Shown in pieces: positions 32,001 to 39,106 of a stretch of DNA of 45,632 bases (position 1 is the stretch's first letter; every line of letters starts with the position of its first letter). The notes under the pieces are model-generated. The model had not been told where the DNA came from, ran no database searches, and saw nothing but the letters and a program-made list of their open reading frames with translations. Origin of the DNA: a virus. Position numbers and translations under genes: made by a program. The DNA is taken from positions 1 through 45,632 of IMG/VR virus record IMGVR_UViG_3300009180_000072; one strand, 5' to 3'.

Positions 32001-35000
32001 TTCGGTTGATTTATATCCACAATTAGATAGAGATAATTATGAATCAAATCCGGAATCAGCAGTAACATATGCAAAAAGATCTCCCGTAGGAGATATTGTA
32101 ACTAGTGATCTTGAGAAGAGTGTCACCAGAGAAACTATCGACAAATTTTTACTTGATTTTAATAGGGGCCTTCGAATTTCCTCAGTTTCATCTTCCTCAA
32201 CAAGTGCAACTATAACTATTAATAAAGATCATAATTTATCAGGAGTTGTAAATTATTCAACATTAACTGGTGGTAGTGGAAAAACTGCAGGAACATATTA
32301 TAATGTAAAACTTTATAATGAAAATACCCTATCCACATGGAATGGTGCAACTGCCAAAGTTACAGTTTCTGGTGTCGGAAATTCTGTAACTTCTGCAAGT
32401 ATTATTGCTCCAGGATCTGGTTATAGTTCTGGAAATATCCTATATTTTGACAGTACAGTTATTGGTGGAGCGGCAAATGCTTATATCACTCTAGCAACTG
32501 CTGGTATTTCCACAAATGTTGGAGATGTTGTTCAAATTTCAGGTTCTGCTGGTGTTGGTAGAACAAGTTCTTCGAATCAATATTATCGAATTACATCCAT
32601 ACCAGATAACAATAGAATTAGTATTGCTAAAACTTCTGGAGATTCTCCAATTTTTACTTCACAGTATGCATTTATTGTTGGACCTTCTGTCAGAATTACA
32701 TCAACATCATACGACTCTACATCAGGAGTTCTGACAATTACATGCCCAGAGGCACATGGATTAGTTAGTGGAAATAAATTTAGAATCCTCGATTCTTCAA
32801 ATAATAATCTTGGAGATTATGTTGTAGATGTAAGATCTGGAGTAACTACTTTTACCACATATACTTATAAATCAATCTCTGCAACAAATGGATATATCTT
32901 AAAGCATGGAATGTCTGCAAATGAAGGTGTTTCTGACAAGAGAAGCGAAAGTCTTGCTACGAGAGGAATGCATCTATATGCAAAAGAGACTCTGAAACTA
33001 GTAAATTCAATTACAACTGAGACTAGTATTACTGTTTTACCAAGAATAGCAGGAATATCAAGTATTGCTCAAAGATTCCCATTAGGATCTTATATTCAAC
33101 TTGATAATGAAATTATGAGAATTACCAGTTCTGGTAGTGAAACCACATTTGGAGTTATTCGTGGATCCCTCGGCACTCTTCAAGAAGAACATGATGCGGG
33201 TACATTAATTCGTAAAATTTCTCCAATTGCGGTAGAATTTAGAAGACCATCTATTCTACGTGCTTCTGGACATACTTTTGAATACATGGGATTTGGTCCT
33301 GGTAACTATTCTACTGGTCTTCCACAAGTTCAAATTAGATCTCTTACAGAAAGAGAAGAGTTTCTTTCGCAGGCACAAGAAAGATCTTGCGGTGCGGTTA
33401 TTTACACTGGAATGAACAATAAAGGTGATGTATTCAGCGGAAACACTAAAACCATAGCATCTAGTGGAGAAGTTGTTTCTTATGATATTCCAAATCCAAC
33501 TGTAACTGGTCAAGATCCAACAAAATTAAGTGTGGTCTTTGATGAAGTCACAGTTAAAGAAAGATTGTTGGTTGAGGGTGGAGTTTCTGCTCAAGTTCTA
33601 TCTCAGTTTAATGGACCTCTTACACTCAATGGTCAGGTTAGAGTTAAAGCAAAAACAACATTTAGCAAACAAGTAAAAATTATTGATGTCACACCTTCTA
33701 TCAGTAGATATAGTGGCGCCTTAGTTGTAAATGGTGGAGTTGGTATTTTACAAAATACTCATATTGGCGGCATTGTTTATGCAGAAAATACATCTCAGTC
33801 TACGAGTGTTTCAACAGGGTCATTAATAGTTTCTGGTGGAGCTGGAATCTCAAGAAATGTTCAAATTGGTGGAACTGTGTATGCCAATAATACCACCGAA
33901 ACTACAAGTGCCTCAACAGGATCTTTAATAGTTGCTGGTGGAGTTGGAATTTCTAGCAGTATTCATGTTAATGGTATTATATACGGAAATAATACAATTG
34001 AATCTACAAGTGAAACAACGGGATCTTTGCAAATTGATGGTGGTGCTGGAATTGTAAAAAATGTTAATATTGGTGGAATTCTTTATGCTAATAATACCAC
34101 CGAATCTACAAGTATCACCGCAGGTTCATTAAGAGTTGCTGGTGGTGCTGGAATCGCAAAGAATGTTTATATTGGTGGAAATTTAAGTGTCGCTACTTCA
34201 AAATCTACAACTCTTGGTGGTACTTTGAGTGTTGTTGGCAACACTAATTTGAGTGGAAATCTTGGTGTTGCCGCATCAAAGACAACAGATTTAGGTGGAT
34301 CTTTAACAGTTGATGGCGCTACAACACTCAATTCGACTTTAGTTGCTGCTGGATCAGCAACCGTAAATGCTCTGAATATCAATACAAGTGGAATGGGTCA
34401 AGGTGATCTTGGAAGTTCTGGTGGATCTGATGGGGTATGGGGAATTTATAATACTGCTAATGGTGGTGAAACTATATTTATTCTTAAAAATGCAGGTGGA
34501 TCCGAAAATCAAATTTTAAGACTTACAAATACATCTTCTACTATTGCAGGAACTCTTAGCGTTTCTGGTGCTGCTACATTATCAAGTAGCCTATCAGTAT
34601 CTGGCGCACTTGGAGTTACTGGTGCTGCTACATTATCAAGTAGTCTATCAGTATCTAGTAATATTAGTGCTAGCGGTAATGTTAGTGCTACTGGTAATGT
34701 TACTGCAGGTAATAGATTAATTGGACAACTCCAAAGATCAGTCAGAATTGTGGGATCTGGAGTCGATTCCACATTTAACAATAGCAGTGATGTTACAGTT
34801 ACCCTACCAGACAAAACTAAAATAACAGTTTCTGGAAGTACAGATCCTGGTATTACCAATGGATTTAGGGAAAATATGACTGCAACCAGAAATGGTGATT
34901 CAGATACTTTAATGTTTAGGGGAATCAACGGTGGAACTGCAGTAGGAAGTGGTGGACTTACAAGTGCTGGTGATATTATCGCATTTGCTTCTGATGAAAG

Positions 35001-35289
35001 ATTAAAAACTAATGTTGAACCAATTAAGGATGGTTTGGATAAGGTACTTCAACTCCGTGGATTTACTTATAACTTCAATGAAATTGGAGAAGAACTTGGA
35101 TTTGATGTATCACTAAGACATTCAGGTGTATCAGCACAAGAAGTTCAAGCAGTTCTTCCAGAAGCAGTTTGTCCTGCTCCAGCAAGTGATGAGTATTTAA
35201 CAGTTAAGTATGATAAACTTGTACCACTTCTCATTGAAGCAATTAAAGAACTCAAAAAAGAAATTGATGAGTTAAAGAAATCTAAATAA
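29038..35289 (+). CDS. long tail fibre/spike with C-terminal S74 intramolecular chaperone
   Basis: 2083 residues. The N-terminus (15-120) resembles the DUF1565/pectate-lyase-like beta-helix seen in many cyanophage structural proteins (GRILYVNPNDLDATDSVTNQ, then QPFKTVQRALLESA). The middle includes TSNSNFGQISLNAEGF-like spike elements, and an NEIMRITSSGSETTFGV module shared with the gp5-like protein. About 1560-1900 are repeats of the type TGSLIVSGGAGISRNVQIGG. The last 100 residues are a peptidase_S74 chaperone with S1985-D-E-R-L-K1990 dyad motif (SDERLKTNV), which trims itself off after trimerisation, followed by a coiled coil. Predicted trimeric host-recognition fibre. Confidence 0.8.
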   Translation: MPLNKLENFIKNTEGRILYVNPNDLDATDSVTNQGNSLAQPFKTVQRALLESARFSYLRGYNNDITEKTTILLFPGEHLIDNRPGYAIYDNGGVAYAVPTTGGVGVPAAQVLSLELNSSFDLTDPENILHRFNSINGGVIVPRGTSIVGLDLRKTKLRPKYVPNPTDSSVPYSAIFRITGACYFWQLSIFDGDETGLVYTNPTYFTDTYKSTPTFSHHKLTVFEYADGVNVNPIYDLTDLDIYYSKVSNAYNTYRNIDSKFPAEPLGFSKRAPEWEIVGAFASDPIDITDLFSGNGTTAGNRVTVTTAAEHNLNVGTPIKLRNVSEAFYNVSTKVQEIISSTQFTFLLASFPINLDANPSVSGATVTVETDTVSGASPYIFNCSMRSVWGMNGMTADGSKASGFRSMVVAQYTAVSLQKDDRAFVKYDETTRTYNGINIEPVSGAALPLGSSETNPAKVYHLDQDAIYRNGWESSHIKIQNDSFIQIVSVFAIGFNKHFDVQSGGDASITNSNSNFGQISLNAEGFKKDAFAKDNKAFITSIIPPRDINPFDSDDIEWLSIDVGLTTSYGNSTTDSSRLYLYGFTAPDGIPVSLTQGYRVGARKNDILYFSYNGVEYNAKIYMTDPSGTGLISAEKSYRVIGSPAGNTFTLDTALNLLEDGEKVIINSAVGDLPENITEHTLYYAIKVNSLQIQLAASYTNAILGNALEVYGGSNLVIKSRVSDKNAGDIGSPIQYDTVNENWYIKVEEDSSFYNALNTLGVEELSETTDLSYIKRVTDGRALDEKLYKVRVVIPAEFTNSKNPESGFVLQESSSTGVRNDADFTRPSITQNDYDFQKNPRFIAKCQTDGVYVTVTTELPHNLKVGDIINVKYVTDTSNPGGDDFTDGYNGKFRVVTVDSNNMSFTYSIVDVNGISHVIGTFTNNLNVRSGNLPRYERNDLQSNIFIYRNEVISTYIQGKQNGIYHLYLLNASNAVATEFTNLKYSQNSVDLYPQLDRDNYESNPESAVTYAKRSPVGDIVTSDLEKSVTRETIDKFLLDFNRGLRISSVSSSSTSATITINKDHNLSGVVNYSTLTGGSGKTAGTYYNVKLYNENTLSTWNGATAKVTVSGVGNSVTSASIIAPGSGYSSGNILYFDSTVIGGAANAYITLATAGISTNVGDVVQISGSAGVGRTSSSNQYYRITSIPDNNRISIAKTSGDSPIFTSQYAFIVGPSVRITSTSYDSTSGVLTITCPEAHGLVSGNKFRILDSSNNNLGDYVVDVRSGVTTFTTYTYKSISATNGYILKHGMSANEGVSDKRSESLATRGMHLYAKETLKLVNSITTETSITVLPRIAGISSIAQRFPLGSYIQLDNEIMRITSSGSETTFGVIRGSLGTLQEEHDAGTLIRKISPIAVEFRRPSILRASGHTFEYMGFGPGNYSTGLPQVQIRSLTEREEFLSQAQERSCGAVIYTGMNNKGDVFSGNTKTIASSGEVVSYDIPNPTVTGQDPTKLSVVFDEVTVKERLLVEGGVSAQVLSQFNGPLTLNGQVRVKAKTTFSKQVKIIDVTPSISRYSGALVVNGGVGILQNTHIGGIVYAENTSQSTSVSTGSLIVSGGAGISRNVQIGGTVYANNTTETTSASTGSLIVAGGVGISSSIHVNGIIYGNNTIESTSETTGSLQIDGGAGIVKNVNIGGILYANNTTESTSITAGSLRVAGGAGIAKNVYIGGNLSVATSKSTTLGGTLSVVGNTNLSGNLGVAASKTTDLGGSLTVDGATTLNSTLVAAGSATVNALNINTSGMGQGDLGSSGGSDGVWGIYNTANGGETIFILKNAGGSENQILRLTNTSSTIAGTLSVSGAATLSSSLSVSGALGVTGAATLSSSLSVSSNISASGNVSATGNVTAGNRLIGQLQRSVRIVGSGVDSTFNNSSDVTVTLPDKTKITVSGSTDPGITNGFRENMTATRNGDSDTLMFRGINGGTAVGSGGLTSAGDIIAFASDERLKTNVEPIKDGLDKVLQLRGFTYNFNEIGEELGFDVSLRHSGVSAQEVQAVLPEAVCPAPASDEYLTVKYDKLVPLLIEAIKELKKEIDELKKSK
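35282..35289 (+). promoter_or_regulatory. late promoter overlapping fibre stop
   Basis: CTAAATAA containing the TAA stop of the fibre gene, 25 bases before the oxygenase-like gene. Confidence 0.55.
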
Positions 35290-35314
35290 TTTTATCTTAA
35301 ATTGATTATTTTTA

Positions 35315-36016
35315 ATGAATTACAATATTTTTAATATTTTTCCAACTACGGTATATGCTGGAAGATTGAATAACCATGAGGATCATAAAGCAGAATTTTA
35401 CAAAGTATATCCAAAATTTGATTATGAAGAAGATGGGGAAGATGTAAATACGGTGAGTGAAAATAGTGGAAATCCATTAATTCACTTAGAAGAAACTTTA
35501 AATCCATTATTTGAAGAAATTGTAATTCATGTTAAGAAATATATGCATGAGGTTTTATTACTCAAAGATATGTTCGATGTTGTAATTACTAAAACTTGGT
35601 TATCTAGAGCAAGACAAGCAAAAGATCAAATTCAATGGCATATTCATTCAACTAGTCATATATCTTTTGCATATTATTTGAATATGCCAAAAAATTCACA
35701 TTCAATTACATTTAAAAATCAACATCAACCAAATAGTTTATTTCTTGGGATGAATGATAATGATTATCCATCACATAAAAGAATGTTTGTAGAATCATAT
35801 AATGAAGTCAATAGTCAGACATTTTTTATAGTACCCGAAGAAGGAAATGTTGTATTATTTCCAAGTAAAACAATTCATTGCACTGATGCAATGTCCGATG
35901 TTTTTACTGGAGAAAGATTGGCAATAGTTGGAGATATTACTTTAATTCTGAAAGAAGAACATCTATCATACTCTATGGGATACATTAATGAAAAATATTG
36001 GAAAAAATTTACATAA
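35315..36016 (+). CDS. 2-oxoglutarate/Fe(II) oxygenase-like protein (TIGR02466 type)
   Basis: 233 residues. The double-stranded beta-helix signature is W108-H109-I-H111 in QWHIHSTSHISFAYYLNMP, then GNVVLFPSKTIHCT with distal H188, and ERLAIVGDI with R201 for 2-oxoglutarate. This fits the TIGR02466 (2OG-FeII_Oxy_5) pattern, where the first metal motif is H-x-H. The substrate is unknown. It sits between two fibre genes with its own late promoter, so late expression with structural proteins is likely. Metal and cosubstrate use are inferred from motif positions only. Confidence 0.6.
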   Translation: MNYNIFNIFPTTVYAGRLNNHEDHKAEFYKVYPKFDYEEDGEDVNTVSENSGNPLIHLEETLNPLFEEIVIHVKKYMHEVLLLKDMFDVVITKTWLSRARQAKDQIQWHIHSTSHISFAYYLNMPKNSHSITFKNQHQPNSLFLGMNDNDYPSHKRMFVESYNEVNSQTFFIVPEEGNVVLFPSKTIHCTDAMSDVFTGERLAIVGDITLILKEEHLSYSMGYINEKYWKKFT

Positions 36017-36018
36017 AA

Positions 36019-36026
36019 TATAAATA
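36019..36026 (+). promoter_or_regulatory. late promoter for adhesin
   Basis: TATAAATA, 20 bases before the ATG, followed by AAGG just upstream of the start. Confidence 0.65.
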
Positions 36027-36046
36027 CATAAAAAACTTAAGGTAAT

Positions 36047-37039
36047 ATGACTATAAAAGCATCTGGTTCATTAAGTTTTTCTGAAATTTCTCAAGAACAC
36101 GGATTTCCACCAGGAAGAAATCTTGGTGCATATAGAATGAGTAAAAGTATTGGTAGTTTGACTAATCTTCCACTTGCCGAAGGAATTCCACAGTCGGGAG
36201 AAATAAAATTTAGTGATTTTTATAGCACAAGATTAAATACAGTACTATTAACATACACTTCATATAGTGGACTTAATGCAAGGTCTCGTTATGTCAATAG
36301 AACTTATGCAGAGACTGTTGGTGGATTTATAAGTCCACCATCCAATAGTAGTGGTAAAAAAGTAATTATTAATGTAAATGGTACAGTTGCAAATTATTAC
36401 GCCCAGGGGCAGGGCGATGGTTCCCTTGCTACGGGATCCTGGGATGCAGACACAACTTTGTTAATGAATGTTGCTAGTAATGGATATATTCTTGGCCGCG
36501 GCGGTAGAGGTGGTGATGGCAGTGCGGGTGGTGACATTAATGGACAACCTGGAACTAGTGCTCTAATAGTTGAATATCCAGTTGCAATCACAAATAATGG
36601 ACTTATACAATGTGGTTATGGTGGTGGAGGCGGTGGAGGAGGTGCTGGAAGTGCAACAGGTGGTAAAAAAAGCAGACGAACATGGTCAGCATCCGGAGGA
36701 GGTGGGGGCGGTGGAGCAGGCCTGCCTGCGGGCGGCGGCGGCAATGGTGGTGGTGGAACAGCGGTAGGGGGAAGACCGGGAAGTTCCGCTGGAACCACTG
36801 TGAGAGGTGCTGGAGGAGGTGGAGGAAATCATGGAGGTTATGCTGCTGGTGGTACTGGTGGTAATGGTGGAGATTCATCTACATCCGCCCAAAATGGCGG
36901 CAGTGGAGTTGGTAATGTAGTTGCTAATGGTGGTGGTGGAGCAGGTTCTAATGGATATGGAGTTATTGTTAACTATAGTATCGGAGGCAGTTATACCATA
37001 ACTGGTAATCCAATTTCTGGATCTGAACTTGGGGTATAG
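36047..37039 (+). CDS. polyglycine-rich tail-fibre adhesin
   Basis: 330 residues. The N-terminus carries SGSLSFSEISQEHGF ... SGEIKFSDFYST, the short motif at the start of many phage fibre adhesins. A beta-rich middle (70-150) leads to a Gly-rich domain (about 150-305) with runs up to eight Gly and intervening variable segments (KKSRRTWSASG, LPAGGGGNGG, RPGSSAGTTVRG). This is reminiscent of the distal adhesin gp38 of T2/S16-type phages, whose polyglycine helices present hypervariable receptor loops. GC content is locally high because of Gly codons. Predicted receptor-binding tip. Confidence 0.7.
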   Translation: MTIKASGSLSFSEISQEHGFPPGRNLGAYRMSKSIGSLTNLPLAEGIPQSGEIKFSDFYSTRLNTVLLTYTSYSGLNARSRYVNRTYAETVGGFISPPSNSSGKKVIINVNGTVANYYAQGQGDGSLATGSWDADTTLLMNVASNGYILGRGGRGGDGSAGGDINGQPGTSALIVEYPVAITNNGLIQCGYGGGGGGGGAGSATGGKKSRRTWSASGGGGGGGAGLPAGGGGNGGGGTAVGGRPGSSAGTTVRGAGGGGGNHGGYAAGGTGGNGGDSSTSAQNGGSGVGNVVANGGGGAGSNGYGVIVNYSIGGSYTITGNPISGSELGV

Positions 37040-37057
37040 TTGATTTTTAAACCTAAT

Positions 37058-37065
37058 TATAAATA
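37058..37065 (+). promoter_or_regulatory. late promoter for second oxygenase-like gene
   Basis: TATAAATA, 21 bases before the ATG at 37087. Confidence 0.65.
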
Positions 37066-37086
37066 TTTTTAAATTATTTCAATAAT

Positions 37087-37659
37087 ATGAAAAATCATGA
37101 CAATTTTTTGGGCACATATGAAAATGCATTTTCTCAAAATTTTTGTGAACAATTAATTGAACATATCGACTTACTTGAAGATAGGGGAATTGTTGTTCCA
37201 AGTCGGAATTTTAAGCACAAAATTGATGACAATTCAATAAATTTTACACATTTTTACAATTTAAAATCTTGGAGTTGGATTGGAGAATTATTTCTTCCAA
37301 ATATTAAGGAGTATATTGAAGAGTATTTGGCAAAATATTCTATCTTAGCGCAGAACAAATTTTTATTATATGATATAAAAGCTACAAAAATTGATAGTGG
37401 GGGAGGATCCCATACTTGGCATTATGAAAATGGAACATATGCAAGTTCAAATAGAGTATTAGTAATACAATTATATCTTAATACAGTTAAGGAAGGTGGG
37501 GAGACGGAGTTTTTATACTTAAACAAAAGAATAAATGCAGAACAAGGAAAAGTTCTCATCTTTCCTGCAGGATTTACTCATACTCATAGGGGAAATCCAC
37601 CCATAGAACAGAATAAATATATTGTCACGTCGTGGGCAACAATGCAAGAGGAATCATGA
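37087..37659 (+). CDS. prolyl-4-hydroxylase-like 2OG/Fe(II) oxygenase
   Basis: 190 residues. Motifs: H112-Y-E114 in HTWHYENG (H-x-E form of the metal triad), VLVIQLYLNTVKEGGETEF, GKVLIFPAGFTHTHRGNPP with distal H165/H167, and K177 in NKYIVTSW as the 2-oxoglutarate anchor. This is the usual P4Hc-like arrangement of small phage oxygenases. Substrate unknown; the neighbouring fibre proteins are obvious candidates, but nucleic acids or host proteins are possible. An ATGA overlap couples it to the next gene. Confidence 0.75.
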   Translation: MKNHDNFLGTYENAFSQNFCEQLIEHIDLLEDRGIVVPSRNFKHKIDDNSINFTHFYNLKSWSWIGELFLPNIKEYIEEYLAKYSILAQNKFLLYDIKATKIDSGGGSHTWHYENGTYASSNRVLVIQLYLNTVKEGGETEFLYLNKRINAEQGKVLIFPAGFTHTHRGNPPIEQNKYIVTSWATMQEES

Positions 37660-38054
37660 AAGTAGCATTTAAAATTGTAAATTATTATCCAGAAACTGAA
37701 CATGGGGTAGAACAAATTGAAGTTAAGTATTGTAGACAGAGGGCGCCCAAAAATATTGATGACTATTATTCGGTAATGGTTGATTGTGTAAATTTAGATT
37801 TCACCGATTATGAAAAATTTATTTGTAGTATTATGAAATCTGGATTTAGTTCAATGAAGGCACAAGAATCTGAAGAACCAATCATGGAAGGAAATATGGA
37901 AAGTGAATTGGAAAAAATTCCATCAATTGAAAATCATTTAAATAAAGTTGTTGTTGCTGAGGTTGACCACTTAGTTTCCACTATTCTTATAGGGGAATTG
38001 CCATCAATGGATGAAATTGATCTTTTTGAAGAGGAAGGTGAAACTGAATTATAA
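37656..38054 (+). CDS. unassigned acidic protein coupled to the oxygenase-like gene
   Basis: 132 residues from the ATG at 37656, which overlaps the previous stop as ATGA; an upstream in-frame ATG (37632) would overlap by 28 bases and is less likely. The protein starts MKVAFKIVNYYPETEHGVEQ and ends in a strongly acidic tail (MDEIDLFEEEGETEL). Cys residues at about 25, 43 and 57. No family recognised. Confidence 0.55.
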   Translation: MKVAFKIVNYYPETEHGVEQIEVKYCRQRAPKNIDDYYSVMVDCVNLDFTDYEKFICSIMKSGFSSMKAQESEEPIMEGNMESELEKIPSIENHLNKVVVAEVDHLVSTILIGELPSMDEIDLFEEEGETEL

Positions 38055-38056
38055 TT

Positions 38057-38566
38057 ATGAATGATTTAAATGATCCAAAATGTAAAAGATTTTTTAGAAA
38101 TTGTGATGAGTTTTCTTTATGCGTTAATATAGGGGAATCTGGATATGTAATTTCCGAACATCCAAATGAAAGATATACTATTTTTTATTATGGAGTATAT
38201 GGATCTGGAAAATTTGGTAGAATCTTTGATCCTAATCCAATAACTTTAGATGCTAATAAAAAAGAAATTGCAGATGTTCGAGATTATGTAAATGACCGAG
38301 TATCATTCGCATCTGATAGTGATTTTTTTCTTATTGGGTTTAATACATTAGATAAAGATGTTAAATGGGCATATAAAATAATTACTTCAAATGATGATGA
38401 TCTTGTTTTTGGATCCAAGAAAACTTTTATTCTTTGTTTAGACGGAAATCCAATAGTAAATAATAAAAAGTTAAAAAGATATGATTATTCGCAGATATAC
38501 GCCAATAAGAAATATAATTTAAATATGAATGATAAAGATGTATTGGGAATTTTTTATATTCTATAA
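38057..38566 (+). CDS. unassigned protein in oxygenase/fibre cluster
   Basis: 169 residues starting MNDLNDPKCKRFFRNCDEF, with YTIFYYGVYGSGKFGR and FFLIGFNTLDKDVKWAYKI, and a C-terminus ending VLGIFYIL. Alternating strand-like segments suggest a beta fold, but I recognise no motif. It follows the previous gene by 2 bases and precedes the third oxygenase-like gene by 9, so it is in the same unit. Confidence 0.5.
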   Translation: MNDLNDPKCKRFFRNCDEFSLCVNIGESGYVISEHPNERYTIFYYGVYGSGKFGRIFDPNPITLDANKKEIADVRDYVNDRVSFASDSDFFLIGFNTLDKDVKWAYKIITSNDDDLVFGSKKTFILCLDGNPIVNNKKLKRYDYSQIYANKKYNLNMNDKDVLGIFYIL

Positions 38567-38575
38567 TAATAAAAA

Positions 38576-39091
38576 ATGATAACAAAACAAGATTTACAAA
38601 CATTATATCAATGGGCAAAAGATAGTCAGGTTTATTATCGTACTGCTCCAACTGCCGAAGGATATTCAAATAAACCCATTTCATATTGTTGGGTAAAAGG
38701 TGAATCGATAAGTAAATGTGGAAATTCTGTTGTTAAGTATATTAGAAAGAAGATTATTAAGAATATCGAAGTTGAAAACATTTATGATAATTCGGAAATT
38801 ATTTTTTCAATGTTTGCAGCATTTGATTCTGGAACAGAACTGGGCCCGCACCGAGATCCAAATATCTATAGAGAACCATATAAAAGAATTCAGATACCTT
38901 TACAAATTCCCGATAAAGAATTATGTTATATGATTTGGGGTGGAGAGAAGGTTTATTGGAATGAGGGAGAACCAAAGGTATTTGAAGTTATGGATTATAT
39001 TCATGAAGGATATAATTATTCCCAGTCTGCAATGAAATTTTTAATGGTTGATGTGAAAAAATCCACAGAAGTTGAATTAATAAATAACTAA
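38576..39091 (+). CDS. aspartyl/asparaginyl-hydroxylase-like 2OG oxygenase
   Basis: 171 residues. The first metal motif is H92-R-D94 in LGPHRDP, followed by YKRIQIPLQIP, a YMIWGGEKVYWNEGE strand and distal H143 in DYIHEGYNYSQSAMKFLMVDV. This order (PH.D.....R..PL......W..GE...F.D...H...N.S...) is the aspartyl/asparaginyl beta-hydroxylase pattern. The usual 2OG-binding Arg is replaced by Lys (K154). Substrate unknown; it directly precedes another fibre gene by 15 bases. Confidence 0.65.
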   Translation: MITKQDLQTLYQWAKDSQVYYRTAPTAEGYSNKPISYCWVKGESISKCGNSVVKYIRKKIIKNIEVENIYDNSEIIFSMFAAFDSGTELGPHRDPNIYREPYKRIQIPLQIPDKELCYMIWGGEKVYWNEGEPKVFEVMDYIHEGYNYSQSAMKFLMVDVKKSTEVELINN

Positions 39092-39106
39092 AAATGTATC
39101 TAGAAG

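Noticed and set aside
34509-34928. Minus-strand frame opposite the S74 fibre
   Set aside because: Low-complexity Val/Leu/Pro shadow of Ser/Gly/Ala-rich shaft repeats.
36603-36878. Minus-strand and shifted frames in the Gly-rich gene
   Set aside because: They are His/Pro/Leu shadows of GGN codons of the adhesin.
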